Shown here: piece after piece, positions 12,313-24,062 of the stretch | Numbering within the stretch: the first letter of the stretch is position 1 | Layout of the letters: each line of letters starts with the position of its first letter | From: Saxidomus purpurata | Taxonomy: Eukaryota; Mollusca; Bivalvia; Venerida; Veneridae | Assembly: GCA_022818135.1 (NCBI GenBank) | Contig: JAFMSR010000015.1 | Location: 25,131,627 to 25,195,626 of the forward strand | DNA: 64,000 bases | Direction of reading: 5' to 3' | Notes under the pieces: generated by a model | Databases searched by the model: none | What the model was told of the DNA's origin: nothing | Seen by the model: the letters and a program-made list of their open reading frames with translations, nothing else | Program-made: the position numbers and the translations under genes

Positions 12313-13600
12313 TAAAACAAACGCAACCGATTCGTTAGATATGAAATACTGAAGGAAACTTTAGCATTAATGAAAAACGCTTACAACATTTACGGTCAAA
12401 CCTGTCGTCAGTAACTAGGCCAGGTTGGTGACGCATAAAATAGATGACAGCAATACGGATATACTAGTATCAATATCGGCTGTTTAAGGTAGATGGGTGC
12501 TTAAGCTGGTTTGCTGCTAAAAGAGATTAAACTCTGATTGCGTTCTTCATTGTTTTATTACCGAATATGGTCTGAAAAACGAAACTGCATTTTCATACCA
12601 TATTTCATAACTTTGTTATGTAATGGTTTGAAATTATTATTGAGAAAAGGTCTATGTAAAATGTTGATACATTAAATATTGCCATGACGATTTTTACTTG
12701 TGTACAACCTCGACATTTGCTGGCCAGCGTTATATCTAATACGTGCATCACTTTAAGAGTTTTTGAAATTTGAAGAGTTTTAAGCGTTTCATTGCTTATT
12801 TTGAAGCAATATTAATTTTAAAGTTGGGTGCGTATGGCGACACAGAGAAAACGTTTCGGGATTAACTTTATAATATTTTATTTTGCTCTTTGCATATACA
12901 ACATGTACATATTATGTGTTATTACAGTAAAATGCTTATTACAAACAAAGACAAATAAGGATGGAGCCAAAAGTTCTTGCAACATTAGCGAGGGGCTCTT
13001 CCGTTAGTAAAATGTTAAATGACATCTGTTACAATATTGTAAAAGAGCACATATCCCTTGGTGATAAAGGGTTTAGCAATTGAATTGGATAGAGAGAGAG
13101 GGCAGGAGAGAGAGAGAGACAGGCAGAGAGAGAGAGAGACAGAGAGACAGAGAGAGAGAGAGTGACGCATGTCTTTTAAAAATACATTGTGGACCAAGTT
13201 ACGTGAGGCAAGGCTCTAGGTCTATAATTCAGTAAGATACAGTACTGACCTATCTATATTAATATTCCTTCCCAGTGGGCACTTGCTCCAGTATGTTCCA
13301 TATATCATACATAGCTTTTTGTTCAGAACGTAAATAAATGTTCCAATGTGGAGAACGGAACGGAAGAATTTCTATGAAACAAACACAGTTATTTTACTGG
13401 TTTCATGTAGCAAGTTGAACGTGTCTGTAAATCCCATGAAGTAGCCATATTGTTAAGTGATATCGCCACACGGTACAATTCTGTCTTGATTAAATCAACT
13501 GTGACGATTTAACAATTAATAATAAACAAACATAGAAGAAAATATGACTAAGAGAATGACTGACTTTGTTGCTGATACTAGCAATGTGATAACATATTAA
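12313..13600. other. Intergenic DNA with a GA-rich microsatellite
   Basis: No gene was seen. An imperfect (GA)n tract with GACA and GGCA interruptions occupies about 13090-13162. The open frame running through it on the - strand (Leu/Ser repeats) is a by-product. Confidence 0.6.
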
Positions 13601-13624
13601 CATTTAACTTCAGAAGAACTTATC

Positions 13625-14210
13625 TAAGTTCTTGGTGTTTTAATTGACAATACTTTTTCATGGAAAAATGAAATATCCAAGGTATGCAGTAAACTAAATT
13701 CTAAAATATCACTGTTAAAACAAATACTTTTTTACTTAGCTGTTGATAAGAAGAAGATGTATTGTAATGCATACATATTGCCATGTTTTGACTACTGTTG
13801 TACAGTTTGGGGCAAGGGGATAAGTTTAAAATCAAATGTTAACAAAATTCTAAGGATTCAGAAAAGGGCTGCGAGGATTATCTTAAATAAGCCGGTTTAA
13901 ACGTATTCCTTGAATATGTTCCATATCATATGGGTTTGCTTATTTTTAAATGTAAAAAGCAGCTCTTAACGATTCATATGTCAGAATTAATAACATTTTT
14001 AAGTAATAGTACATACAGACTCCGTTCTTCAGTTCGAAATGTACTCATTCAATTGAAACCACGTACAAATTATTTAAAAGATACATTTAGCTACAGCAGC
14101 AATGAAGTGTGGAAAAAGATACCCACCGAAATAGGAAACTGTACAACAGTCATATCTTTTAAACAGAACTATAAGAAATTCCTATCCCAACTTCAAAATT
14201 CAAATTAAAC
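13625..14210 (+). pseudogene. Decayed LINE reverse transcriptase, C-terminal end
   Basis: From 13631 one frame reads LGVLIDNTFSWKNEISKVC, then ILPCFDYCCTVWG and RIQKRAARIIL. These are the typical C-terminal blocks of non-LTR (jockey/CR1-like) reverse transcriptases downstream of the catalytic core. The frame stops at 13898-13900. After a frame change and a deletion it continues at 13930-14208 with YRLRSS, FSYSSNEVWKKIP and FKQNYKKFLSQL, the usual end of such ORF2 proteins. The catalytic domain and endonuclease are absent, as expected for a 5'-truncated copy. A 3' tail and TTA microsatellite follow. It is a non-functional relic. Confidence 0.88.
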
Positions 14211-14514
14211 TGATATTACTGTAATTTTGCTGCCGGATATATAATGAATGCTGATGTTTAAAAACATTTTACTATTGTGTTTAACTGTTTAACTGACACT
14301 TGTGTCACTGATTAGGATTTTTTCCACTGTATAAATGCATCCATCATTAGTTAAAAATGAGTGTTTTTCGGGTTTATTTATGTTTTGTTTCAAAATGCCA
14401 TTTTTATTTTAGGATTTTTCCCTGTTTTTCTTTTTTGAAGGCCACATTGAAAATAAGTTAATGTTTGCCTTAATATGTTAACCTTCAGTAAATAAAGATA
14501 TTATTTTATTATTA

Positions 14515-14553
<39 letters not shown>

Positions 14554-14556
14554 CTA
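14211..14556 (+). mobile_element. LINE 3' tail ending in (TTA)n
   Basis: The untranslated tail of the LINE relic runs from the stop near 14208 to AATAAAGATATTATTTTATT and a pure TTA/ATT microsatellite at about 14500-14553. Several non-LTR families end in a short tandem repeat instead of poly(A), which makes this the likely 3' terminus of the insertion. Confidence 0.7.
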
Positions 14557-15128
14557 AACTGTAATTTACAAGAGAATGTGAACGTATTCTTTCATTTTGT
14601 CTTTGTTTGAATCTCATGACACAAGTCCAAATATAGTAACAAAGACATGGAAATACAACATTAAATACCAAGTCTAAGTTGTAAAGAAAAACATTCAGTC
14701 ACGTGGTTTAGCGGGACAAACATTCTCAGATAGGCCTTGCAAAACTAACAGAGTTTGTGGATTCATTCAGAAAACCTACGATACGGATTATTCTGTTTCT
14801 TAATACAGACATTGGCTGCACACAAAATATGGAAGAGGCCTAAATACATGCAATGCTGCAAAATATCAGCATCTGATACTTTCTATTAGATTTCATTTTA
14901 TACACAGAGCGTTAAATAAAATTTTGTTTAAATACGTTCACTCTCTATTCTGGTTGCCCTACTTCTAGTAGAGATTTACGGATGTTGTAGATATCTCCCA
15001 CATCAAATGCTTCAGTAGGCCCCAGCCGTAGGAATCAGTGTACAGTTCATTACAGAGCGTTATATATCTAATATACATAATATGTTAATTTATTTCCTCT
15101 ACTCCATCGTAAGATATAGTTTAGTTTG

Positions 15129-15315
15129 ACAGTATAGTCAAACCTGTGAACAAAGACCACTGTTGGGAAGCTACAGATGTGGTCTTTGCTTGAAGCTGGT
15201 CTTTATTTACAGGTGTTTCTACTATTGATAAATAGTGCACTGTGATCTCCCTGCTGGTCTTTATTCGCAAGGTGGTCTTTATTCGGAGGTAGTCTTTAAC
15301 ACAGATTTTACTGTA
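15129..15315. mobile_element. MITE-like element, ACAGTA termini
   Basis: The left end reads ACAGTATAGTCAAACCTGTG. The right end, CACAGATTTTACTGTA, is its imperfect reverse complement. Inside are repeated GGTCTTTATT(C)G motifs (about 15198, 15257 and 15273). A second element of the same type lies at 35618-35780. Short, non-coding and TIR-bounded, it fits a non-autonomous DNA transposon. Confidence 0.6.
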
Positions 15316-15803
15316 TACATCAGATATTTGTTTCCATGGAAAAGCGTAGGCCGCCACGTCAGTGAAAGTCACTATATTTATCATGTTCAAGAGTTGGTGT
15401 TGAATTATTTATTAGGCTCATGGTGAAGTGAACATCTCACGGAACTAACTTTAAGTTGGCCACAAAAAGTGTTAAATGTTAGTTAAACCTGATAATAATT
15501 TAGAACGATCTTTTATTGTTAACATTTTGTTTAATCATTATAATATTTTATGATGATTATGGTTTTTATTTATGGGTGTTTGTTTTTCTAAAGTGAAGTT
15601 TGATAACTAAATAAGTATTTATATCAAACATCTAAACATTTAAACAAACTACAGGACGGCTTAGTGAGTATTCTAATTGTGATGTTCTTTTGTAAACGTT
15701 AAATATTGCTTTAATGTTAGGGATATTCTTATGTAAGCTTATATATGCAACATTTTAAGTATCAAATAAAAGACGCACTATAGCGATTGATTATATTTCC
15801 AGA

Positions 15804-17906
15804 ATGTTTTCCATTCCTGATTACTATGGCACTGTGTCTTTAGCACTTTCCGAAGTCCTTGATGACCTCGCTGTGAACAAAAGAATGGTTCTGAAGACTA
15901 GAAGGAAAGCGTTACTTACTGAGACTGTGCGAACAATGATGGATAGATTGTCTGGTGTTCCGAAAACCACTTACTATTTAGGCAGTCAGTCAGAGGCTAC
16001 ATCAACATTCGGAATGAACTCAGACGCAGACATATTGATGTGCTGTTATAACTGTACTGTAATACAGGACTGGTCTCAATGGACTCCAGGTGTTCGCAAT
16101 CTACTAATGATACAAAATGATACAACATCACCCGGGTACTGTCTATTACAGGTACTTCGGCAGGATGCTCCTCTTCCTCTCACCCGGGGAGATGGAAATC
16201 GTTTTGTCAAGGACGAGTATGGAAGGGTTTTGTGCAAAAATACATACTTTCACGGAACATTTTGGTTACGTGATCGCTTTCAACTACAAGGTCCTGCCAC
16301 GACAGTGCGGAGTCGTTCATGTGACATTGATTATGTATGTGCATTCCCTTGCAAATCTTGGCCAGAATCTGCCAGACAAACGGTAGATAATCGTAGTGCG
16401 CAAGAGTGGCCAACACCAAAAATGAGGAGATATGCTAGAACTACTGAATGTTTCGTTGTACCTGTTGGCAGCAAGATAAATGAGAACGAGCAGTATGAAT
16501 GGAGGATATCTACATCACTTGCTGAGAGGTTTCTCATGTTCAGTCTAAATATAACCCAAATTCGATGTTACGTCTTGTTGAAAATGATTGTCAAATCGTG
16601 TATAAATCCGAACAATGAACAATATATTTCAAGCTATATGTGTAAAACTGTTCTTTTTCACTGCATAAAAACGACAGATTCAAGAAACTGGAAAGAGAGC
16701 AGTATTTTAAGCTGTTTAACACGCTGTTTATCTATATTGAACGAATGCATTTTCTGTGGAAATTGTCCTCATTTCTTTATCAGTGGAAATAACCTCATGG
16801 CAGGAAAATTTTCAAGGAAAGTAAAATATCATTTACATGGAAGAATATCAAATTTAATAGCAAGTAAAGTCGCCCAACTTCTTGGAATTCAGATGGACCA
16901 CTTGGGTCTCAGACTTCAAATCAAATTGAATATAACAAACCTAGTACAACATCATTTGCCATTAATGAACTCGCAAAATGTTCTGCGCTCCGGAAAATTA
17001 GCGTCTAACATTTCAGGCCTTGTTAGTTCATGTATTCACCATTTATCTTTTCATTCTTTTCTGAATGTGCAGGATATGTCAGAGATATTGTTATATCTAA
17101 TTATGTGGCACAGACACGGTAATATATTAGAACAAACATCGTGTAGACTAATAGCGCCTCTTTTCTGTACATCGCTCGGAACTTTGCTTGCCTCAGCTGA
17201 TATTCGCAACAACTTTACTATTTCCCCTAAAACACTTGCTTTACTTTCAGCAGGACTAAACTCTGATGTGTCCTCAGGTAGATTGAAAGTTGCCTCTATA
17301 CTTTACTGTATAGGTGATTTGAGAAAGACAGCCATCATCCTTAAAGATATTGAAGAACGATACAACACAGCTGTCGTTGCGCCAGTATGCAGATGTTATG
17401 ATTGTACGGACCTACTTTCTCCAGAAAAAAATGGATTCTGCATCACTGCTCACACCGACGACAGTCCTGAAATTAATCATATCGCAGCCTTTTGTGTAAC
17501 GTTTTGTCGAGATGAAATCCTCTGTACTCCGCACGAATTACAATATGAAATGTTTAGGTCAACTCATGATGATCTTATTCATAGAAATATACTTACCAAA
17601 TGGATGAATTTCGCGGTGGTGGATTCTCTCCCCTTCCTTTATTTTCTACAGTACAAAACATATGGCAATTTGCAGAGGTTTGCTGAGCAACAGCAGGCAT
17701 TGAGCAAACTTATGCGTGTAAATGAAACAGAACCCAATTTTGGGCACAGAGAAACAACACTGAATCTTCTAGGCCAGTGCATGGAGCAAGAAAATAGACC
17801 CACTGACGCCTTGCATTGTTACATGATATCCGGAAACATTCGTGCTAGAAATAACGCAGCAAGTTTACATATATGCATGTTAATACAGCGAATGCTTTCT
17901 CAGTAA
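15804..17906 (+). CDS. Mab-21/cGAS-like receptor (cGLR) nucleotidyltransferase
   Basis: A 700-residue, single-exon reading frame. Residues 59-81 carry the nucleotidyltransferase signature LGSQSEATS followed by DADILMC: G60-S61, with D74 and D76 as the first two metal-binding acids. A third acid is provided by the CDIDYVCAF strand (D174 or D176), aligning with the last catalytic Asp of cGAS. CFVVPVG (216-222), EWRISTSLAE (232-241) and IRCYVLLKMIVK (253-264) are the helical Mab-21 half. The C-terminal third is Cys- and His-containing and ends in a TPR-like helix pair (LNLLGQCMEQ, DALHCYMISGN). Family members sense nucleic acid or other ligands and make cyclic dinucleotides that activate STING; activity here is inferred. 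The ATG lies two bases after an acceptor-like TTATATTTCCAG, so an upstream non-coding exon is likely. The start is tentative, though 700 residues suits the large bivalve members. Confidence 0.88.
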   Translation: MFSIPDYYGTVSLALSEVLDDLAVNKRMVLKTRRKALLTETVRTMMDRLSGVPKTTYYLGSQSEATSTFGMNSDADILMCCYNCTVIQDWSQWTPGVRNLLMIQNDTTSPGYCLLQVLRQDAPLPLTRGDGNRFVKDEYGRVLCKNTYFHGTFWLRDRFQLQGPATTVRSRSCDIDYVCAFPCKSWPESARQTVDNRSAQEWPTPKMRRYARTTECFVVPVGSKINENEQYEWRISTSLAERFLMFSLNITQIRCYVLLKMIVKSCINPNNEQYISSYMCKTVLFHCIKTTDSRNWKESSILSCLTRCLSILNECIFCGNCPHFFISGNNLMAGKFSRKVKYHLHGRISNLIASKVAQLLGIQMDHLGLRLQIKLNITNLVQHHLPLMNSQNVLRSGKLASNISGLVSSCIHHLSFHSFLNVQDMSEILLYLIMWHRHGNILEQTSCRLIAPLFCTSLGTLLASADIRNNFTISPKTLALLSAGLNSDVSSGRLKVASILYCIGDLRKTAIILKDIEERYNTAVVAPVCRCYDCTDLLSPEKNGFCITAHTDDSPEINHIAAFCVTFCRDEILCTPHELQYEMFRSTHDDLIHRNILTKWMNFAVVDSLPFLYFLQYKTYGNLQRFAEQQQALSKLMRVNETEPNFGHRETTLNLLGQCMEQENRPTDALHCYMISGNIRARNNAASLHICMLIQRMLSQ

Positions 17907-18083
17907 CTATCTGTAACCTGCAACAGTCGTCAGAACGTTAAGCTAAAAATCAGTAATTAGTAAACCAGAAAATGAACTGACCGCGGTTTTGAAAATGTAT
18001 TTTAAGAATCAGCTAACAAACGAGTATGAAGATAAGTAAAGTAATTGGGAGGAAAGTGGTGAGAGGATATGAAATTTCTATAA

Positions 18084-18089
18084 AATAAA
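18084..18089 (+). terminator. Candidate polyadenylation signal of the cGLR gene
   Basis: AATAAA lies 178 bp downstream of the cGLR stop codon. A second AATAAA occurs near 18272. Either could define the 3' end; no transcript data are available to choose. Confidence 0.4.
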
Positions 18090-18269
18090 TACAATAAGAT
18101 TAGTCTTTCCCATATCGTAACACATAAGTTTCCAATACTGATCTTGTTTTTTTTCTATATTAACCATTTCATAATTTAACATTTGTTACCAGAGTCAATG
18201 TTCTTTTTGATACCGATATTTCTTCGATATTTATCAATGGAAGTCACAATAGCCGAACCATATGTGAAA

Positions 18270-20740
18270 TGAATAAAAGGCTTAAGGATACACCAGGGGG
18301 TGTTGAACTTATACCGATTGTGCCTTCCTTATAAAAGGAAGTATAGGCAAGTTGCATATCATTTTAAAGCTTATGAAATTTCCTTTTCAAGTATGTAACG
18401 GGTTTTTTATTATTATTTTGTATATTTACGCAAATGCAGATTTTGCGTTTTTCTAAAATGTGATTCAACTCTTCCATTATTCAACCTTGGTGGTCAAATT
18501 TTCCTGCCAGGTATCTACACGGTATAATTTACAAAAGGGTATCTTGGATTTAATTTTTTCCCTAGGGAAAAAGTTATAGTAAAATCAAAGTTTTGTACTG
18601 GCATTTTATGTACCACCTACACCAAAAGGGCCATAAAGTTTGAATGGAATCTTTTATCAAAATTCTGAGATACCCCTTTTTAAGTTCATACATCAAACAG
18701 TCCCCCTGTCAAGTTTCGTGCAATTTGATTCAGAATTGATGGATTTGAATCAATTAGAACATTGTATACAAATCTGTGATTGAACTTCTGGAAAATGAAG
18801 AAAATGAAATCTGAATGAAACCTCCCATTTACACCCATAAAATATTAAAGTACTGCCCTCTCCTTAACACTGACCAAGCTAAAGAGCTTATGGTACTACA
18901 TTTTGTTAAAACCGAGTAATTTCTATGAATATTAATGAGATTTTAACAAAATTCTTGGTAATCTACCAATGCTGGACACCTAAGTTTGAATAGCTTAATA
19001 AGCATTAAATGTAGCAATAAAGTTAATCACCTGGCAAGCTAAAATGGCCATTATGTTGTAGAGGTTATTCTGTGAGGGGCATTACCATTATCGTGGCAAT
19101 AAATTACATCAGCATGGATTTAGAAGTACGCTAAAAGAGAAAATGTCTGTAATGGGATAAGTACCAAACGTTTTAATGATACAATATAAAGCTTTGTACA
19201 TTAAATATTTAATATTTTATAAGAACTTAATAATTGGCAAGCAGTGTTATGTTTTATTTTAAAAATCTAGCAATATTATAAACTAATAAATCAATGATGT
19301 TGAAAATTGTAAAAATTTAATGTTTGTATCGCTACAATATGACAATACTTGCTGAAAAAAACACCTTCTGAGATACATACAGGTACACGTGATACCAGGT
19401 GGTACTGCCTACTAAAGTGCAGACTGTGCAGGCATAAATTAATAGCTGATAAAAAGATTGAACAGAATGTTTGTCAATGACATGTTAATAGAAATATTAG
19501 TATCAAGCTATGTGTATGCTTCAATCATGCCCCCTTTAAATAATACTTGCTGGCTTTTTTGGATGTTTTTATCGTGATCACTAATAATACTTTAGAGTTG
19601 TTTCTAATTTAAAGTTATCTTCTGGTGCCAGATCTATTAGTAGAGAGAGTGATGTACTATGATTCTACATATGTAAGGGCCAATATATGACTTCTACATG
19701 TTTGAAAGGGCAGAGTGAAAGTTACCAATGGGATATTAATTAGCTTGATCTAGCAAATTACACAAAACATGCTTGTGAGAGATTCAAAGTTCTAATTGGA
19801 AACACTCACAAATTTTCATAAATTCAGTTATCTTTTATAGCAGGTATAAGTTACTAATAACTTTTATTATGTTGATAAGTCCTGCAAGTTTCCAACTGAC
19901 CTCACTAAGACAGGTCAAATCATTGTTATTACCTGGAACCAATTCAATTGGAATTTTTCCCTTACAATGTATCCCTTGAGAAAATTAATGACCTTCCCAG
20001 GCGATGTTAAATCAAACGAGCCTTATTTACTGCTACACTAGAAAATGCAGATAAAACACATATTTCTAAATTACTTAGAAAAATAGTTTTTATCGTGATG
20101 ATAGAAAATGTAAGGCATTAGATTATGTAAAAACCAAAAAAGACCACAAAGAAAGGACCCCTGTGCTTAATTAAGCGACAAGGTCCGCTTTACAATCACC
20201 ATCTTCCAGTAAATAGGAAATTTTTCTAGTGATTGTATGTCTCAAATAGGAATGCGCATGTTTCATCGTATAAATTGTTATAGTATAATCAAACAAAATG
20301 TTGCAATGAAAATGTTTTTATTAGTACATGACTTGTAAGATATGATATACATGTATGTCAACGAAATACAAGTGAACAAGAATTTTGTGTTGTATTCATA
20401 TATTTTATTCTAACATGTGCAGGCTCTGGTTGCGGATGCCGAATCGTGTGTCGTCTGGAGGGAAAGTGTTAAGGTGCATGTTGTTATTGAAATGTTTATA
20501 CCCGTACTTACATCAAAAACAGTGAAATACGAACAACAATATTATTATTCTGAAGTGAAAATTCCAAGAGAATGGTTCATGTAATACTGGATAAATGTAT
20601 TTACACGTTCCATTACACATGCATCATACTATACTTGAGTTTGCCCCTTAAACAGTCCATGTTTTTCAGTAATTCGAACTGCACGCTGGATCAATTTATA
20701 ATCCTGGGAACTGCAGATTTGTGTGGTTTGTCTACTTCAT
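18270..20740. other. Intergenic DNA, probable old repeats
   Basis: No coding exon was recognised. The stretch starting with AAGGATACACCAGGGGGTGT (about 18283) to about 18900 reads like part of a dispersed element, judging from its composition and its AGGGCCATAAAGTTTG-type phrases shared with other repeats here. Its boundaries cannot be set from one copy. Confidence 0.4.
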
Positions 20741-20744
20741 TAGA

Positions 20745-21010
20745 AACGGATAAGAATCTTTATCGTCGAAATATCAAATATACTTTGAAAAGTTCGAACT
20801 AAAGGAAGTTAAGTACAAATTCTATTTAATTTCATATTTCTTAAATTACAGCAATGCTTGAAATAGGGAAGCCAACTTACAAATTTTCCTGCTTACTTTG
20901 CTTAGAATGTAGGAAAATAATTAAAAGAGGGAAGTTTTGTTCATACTATTCTAATAACTTGTTACAGTGGTAGGCAGCTTTGAAGGCGAAATGTTACAAT
21001 TATCAATTAT
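20745..21010 (+). repeat. Copy B of ~260-bp segment flanking the cGLR gene
   Basis: It is the homologue of 12050-12312 in the same orientation, sharing TTTATCGTCG, GGAAGTTAAGTA, ACAAATTTTCCTGC and the TTACAG[AT]GGTAGGCA block. It lies 2.8 kb downstream of the cGLR stop, so the two copies bracket the gene. Confidence 0.8.
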
Positions 21011-21859
21011 ATTGTGTCGAGAATCTTCTGAACTCGGCAGAGCAAATCTTTCTACTGTGTGTTTCCTTAGAAAAAAACAACAAAATACTCAAGTATTCAT
21101 TTTCAGTCTAAGGAAACATGCACTAGAAAGATTTATTCTGTTAAAAACTAACAGTATTTACAATCAACACATGTCTCGGGTAGCCATTTAGATAAGCGAA
21201 CTGCTTAGTACAAGTGTACTTAATATAAAAGATGTTTGACATGGATACATTCATTTGGCCAGCATAATCTAATCTAAATCTAACAAATATTTCATTTTCT
21301 TCCTGCATTTCAAGCTTTCGAATTAAACACTTGTACAAATAAGTAAATGATAGATCGAGATGACGAGTCTGATTTTCAAGACTGCATTATTAGGATTGGT
21401 CGCATTAACCAGCTTCCGGTCGAAACTATCGGGTATTATTGTCACGTGCACCGCTTTCTATTGTCATAGTTAATTAAGATACACCCGTCTCGTGCCAAAA
21501 TATGCACGTTTATTACAGTTGTTTGTATCAGTACTGTGCTATATTTTTCCTCTGTAGATTACGTTATTTTAATAAAACCACGTATATATTGGTCCGTGAT
21601 AAAATGAACAAAATGATTTGCTCGTCCTGGAAGTACAAGTAGCACTATTGCGTATTAATAAATTTCGTTTAAAGCTGTCGACCTCTACTTAAGTTACCCC
21701 TCTCACTTCTAGCGGACTGGCGAATGTTTAACAAATTTCAACCGGCTAAATATATATGTGGGATAGATTTAAAGTGTCTAATGTTCTAGTGGTCAAGTGT
21801 GGTGACCGTGCGTATGCAGTGATTTGAGAACGTTGTTCATCATTCATCCAGTTGAGGTG

Positions 21860-22010
21860 TTAGCAATATAAACTTGAAAATTATTTATTTTTTCTCCATA
21901 GATTGAGGGCTATGAGTTTGAGCCCCTACTACCGACCATGTCTCTTTATGTGAGAAAGTTGGCAGTTTCCCACTAGTACTGGTTTGACCCGGCAACGATT
22001 TAAAGATTAA
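21860..22010 (+). repeat. tRNA-derived SINE fragment
   Basis: Contains a B-box-like GAGTTTGAGCCCC (about 21917-21929) followed by GTGAGAAAGTTGGCAGTTTC. That layout resembles the body of tRNA-derived SINEs as I remember them from molluscs. The A box is poor, so this is a degraded copy. Confidence 0.35.
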
Positions 22011-22254
22011 CTGTCCGCCTGTTAAAATGACCAATGTTGGAACGGACGTTAAGCAGCAACAAAGTTTTCTCCATTGGTAAAACATACAACACACAAAGTA
22101 TGATGTTTTCGGGAGAAAAGTCACGAGGTGAGTTGGGCATGTTCATTCGAACAGAATGACATCCCGTCTTTCCTCTAACGAGAGCGATTGTATTTAATGC
22201 CCTTTGAAATAAATCTTTGTAACAGCAAACAACCTGGTAATAATTGGAAAAGTG

Positions 22255-22345
22255 TAGACATCAGTGTCATGGCGGTTAGGATGTTCGCTCAGTAATCAAG
22301 AGGACCGGGGTTTGATAACCTGTTAAGTCAATTGAGGTGCGTCAT
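22255..22345 (+). repeat. Degraded tRNA-like SINE head
   Basis: TGGCGGTTAGGATGTTCGCTC (A-box position) followed about 30 bp later by GGGGTTTGATAACC (B-box position) has the spacing of a tRNA-derived promoter. The bases are too degenerate for a functional tRNA, so I read it as a SINE relic. Confidence 0.35.
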
Positions 22346-22469
22346 CATGTCAAACACAGAAACCGGATAATACACATGCCCATATCCAATCCATTTTTCA
22401 TTGTCGCAATAATAGTTTTGTACACATTTAATGTGTTACACTGCATACGATTCAATCTCTATTGCATAC

Positions 22470-22815
22470 ACATTTGTCTATGAACCTGTGATCTAGATTT
22501 TGACCCCAGATGACCCATATTCAAACTGTACCTAGATTTTGGCAAGGTGATAATACTACGGTAACCAAGTTCCATGAAGATCCAATAAAAAATGCAGACT
22601 GTTGCATACACAAGATTTTTCTATGATTTGACCACGTGTGCTAGTTTTTGACCCTCTATGACCCATATTCAAATTCGACCTGCCTTTTGTAAAGGCAGTC
22701 ATTCTGAACAAGTTTCATGAAAATCCAGTGCAAAGTTCTGCCGCTATTGCATACACCATGTAAATGTGAGCAGACGACAGATTTACGGACACCAGGCGAT
22801 CACAATAGCTCACCT
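22470..22815 (+). mobile_element. 3' part of a bivalve interspersed element with tandem units
   Basis: Two diverged tandem units contain ATTGCATACAC, GACC(TC)...ATGACCCATATTCAAA and AAGTTTCATGAAAATCCA / AAGTTCCATGAAGATCCA. They are followed by a terminal segment ACGGACACCAGGCGATCACA and ATAGCTCACCTTAAG. The architecture (internal units, then GACGGACRCC and an AGCTCA end) matches the other interspersed elements in this window. Confidence 0.55.
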
Positions 22816-22895
22816 TAAGCACTTTATCATCAGTTGAGCTAATAAAGACAAAAACTGTTCATTGTGTCATGTTGGCAAATGGCAAATAGAATTAA

Positions 22896-23130
22896 AGATA
22901 GACAAGACGGCCATCATAGCCCTATATCGCTCACATGAATACAGTGAACTTGCCTGGTGGGTGTGGTCAATTCTGGCCAGTAGTTTTAGACCACGGATAC
23001 ATGGTCTCATTCATACCAACATCTATAAATCTGTGGTTCTTTGTTTTGCCAGGTATACCGACATGTCCGAGCTTTCCTCCTGTTAAACAGTCTTGTTCCG
23101 TTACATTGGATTTACTTTGATTCAAGAAAG
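22896..23130 (+). mobile_element. 5' part of a CAAGAGGGCC-type element
   Basis: GACAAGACGGCCATCATAGC, CCTATATCGCTCACATGAAT, then TGCCTGGTGGGTGTGG resemble the start of the CAAGAGGGCC element at 50219, in decayed form. It appears truncated at its right end. Two short open frames across it (22862-23086 and 22935-23120) are by-products. Confidence 0.4.
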
Positions 23131-24056
23131 GCAGCAAATGTTGTCTCTTGTATATTTACATTTATTTTTTAACTTTGGTCTTAGTATTTTATGATTATCA
23201 AAGATGCTCGAGTATCATTGAACTTTCCCTAGATACATGTATCAGTAAGAAAAAGGTAGTGAAAAGTCGCAAACATATCACCTAAACAGCCTGCAGAAAA
23301 GGTACTGACGCAGACAGATGGACATCCCTACATATGAATACTTATGTGGCTACTCTATTGTTCTCTGTTTTGTTCTTTTAGTGGTGTAAGAGCTTACGGT
23401 ATGTATAACATCAAAGATAATTAAATGTTACCTATTTTTCCTATAGCCACCTAAGCTCGGAAAGACATATGCAGTAGTAATTGCCAACCAGTGTGTATGT
23501 TACCTCGTCAGGCCAATAAAGGGAACCTTCAGTACTTGAATTTTAGCATTGTGCTACACAGTACTGTTCCATACTCTGGTACACATGCATGATATACACT
23601 GCCCTTAGGGTAGGAGGCAATACACATTCTTTGGTACTATAAAAGACAAATTTGAAACTATTTCCACTGCCATTCAAGAGGGACATACACTAAACTGTGT
23701 CAATTTCAGGTATACGAGAAATAATACTAGAACAAATAGAATATTTTCCATTTTCTCTATTTTACAAGACTCATGTACACAAATCAGTCTTTGAAGTTTA
23801 TACATGAATAATATGTACAAAACATTATTTCTACATTGAAATATATACAAAATAACAAATGAAACTCACATTTCTTAGATGACAGAATATATAACATATG
23901 AATTATGCCGATATGAACAGCAACTTCAAAGCTGTTGATCAAAATCCTAAAAGAAATAATAAGTTCAAACTTCAAGTTCAATATATGTCCTTTTTGCTTT
24001 TGAATATCAGTTAAGGTATGATGCAATCATAAGACTGCCTGATGGACCAAAATGCT

Positions 24057-24062
24057 TTTATT
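24057..24062 (-). terminator. Candidate MED12 polyadenylation signals
   Basis: On the - strand AATAAA occurs at 24057-24062, 24226-24231 and 24501-24506, within 1 kb downstream of the MED12 stop. Any could be used. The 3' UTR therefore probably ends somewhere in 24.0-24.5 kb. Confidence 0.3.

Noticed and set aside
13015..13197. Leu/Ser repeat peptide on the - strand
   Set aside because: It is the translation of a (GA)n microsatellite.
16117..16537. Overlapping frames on both strands inside the cGLR gene
   Set aside because: They lie inside a conserved 700-codon frame and show no family similarity of their own.
20967..21191. Small exon starting at the TTACAG in copy B
   Set aside because: The acceptor-like TTACAG is shared with copy A, where the frame is not kept, so there is no sign of coding constraint.
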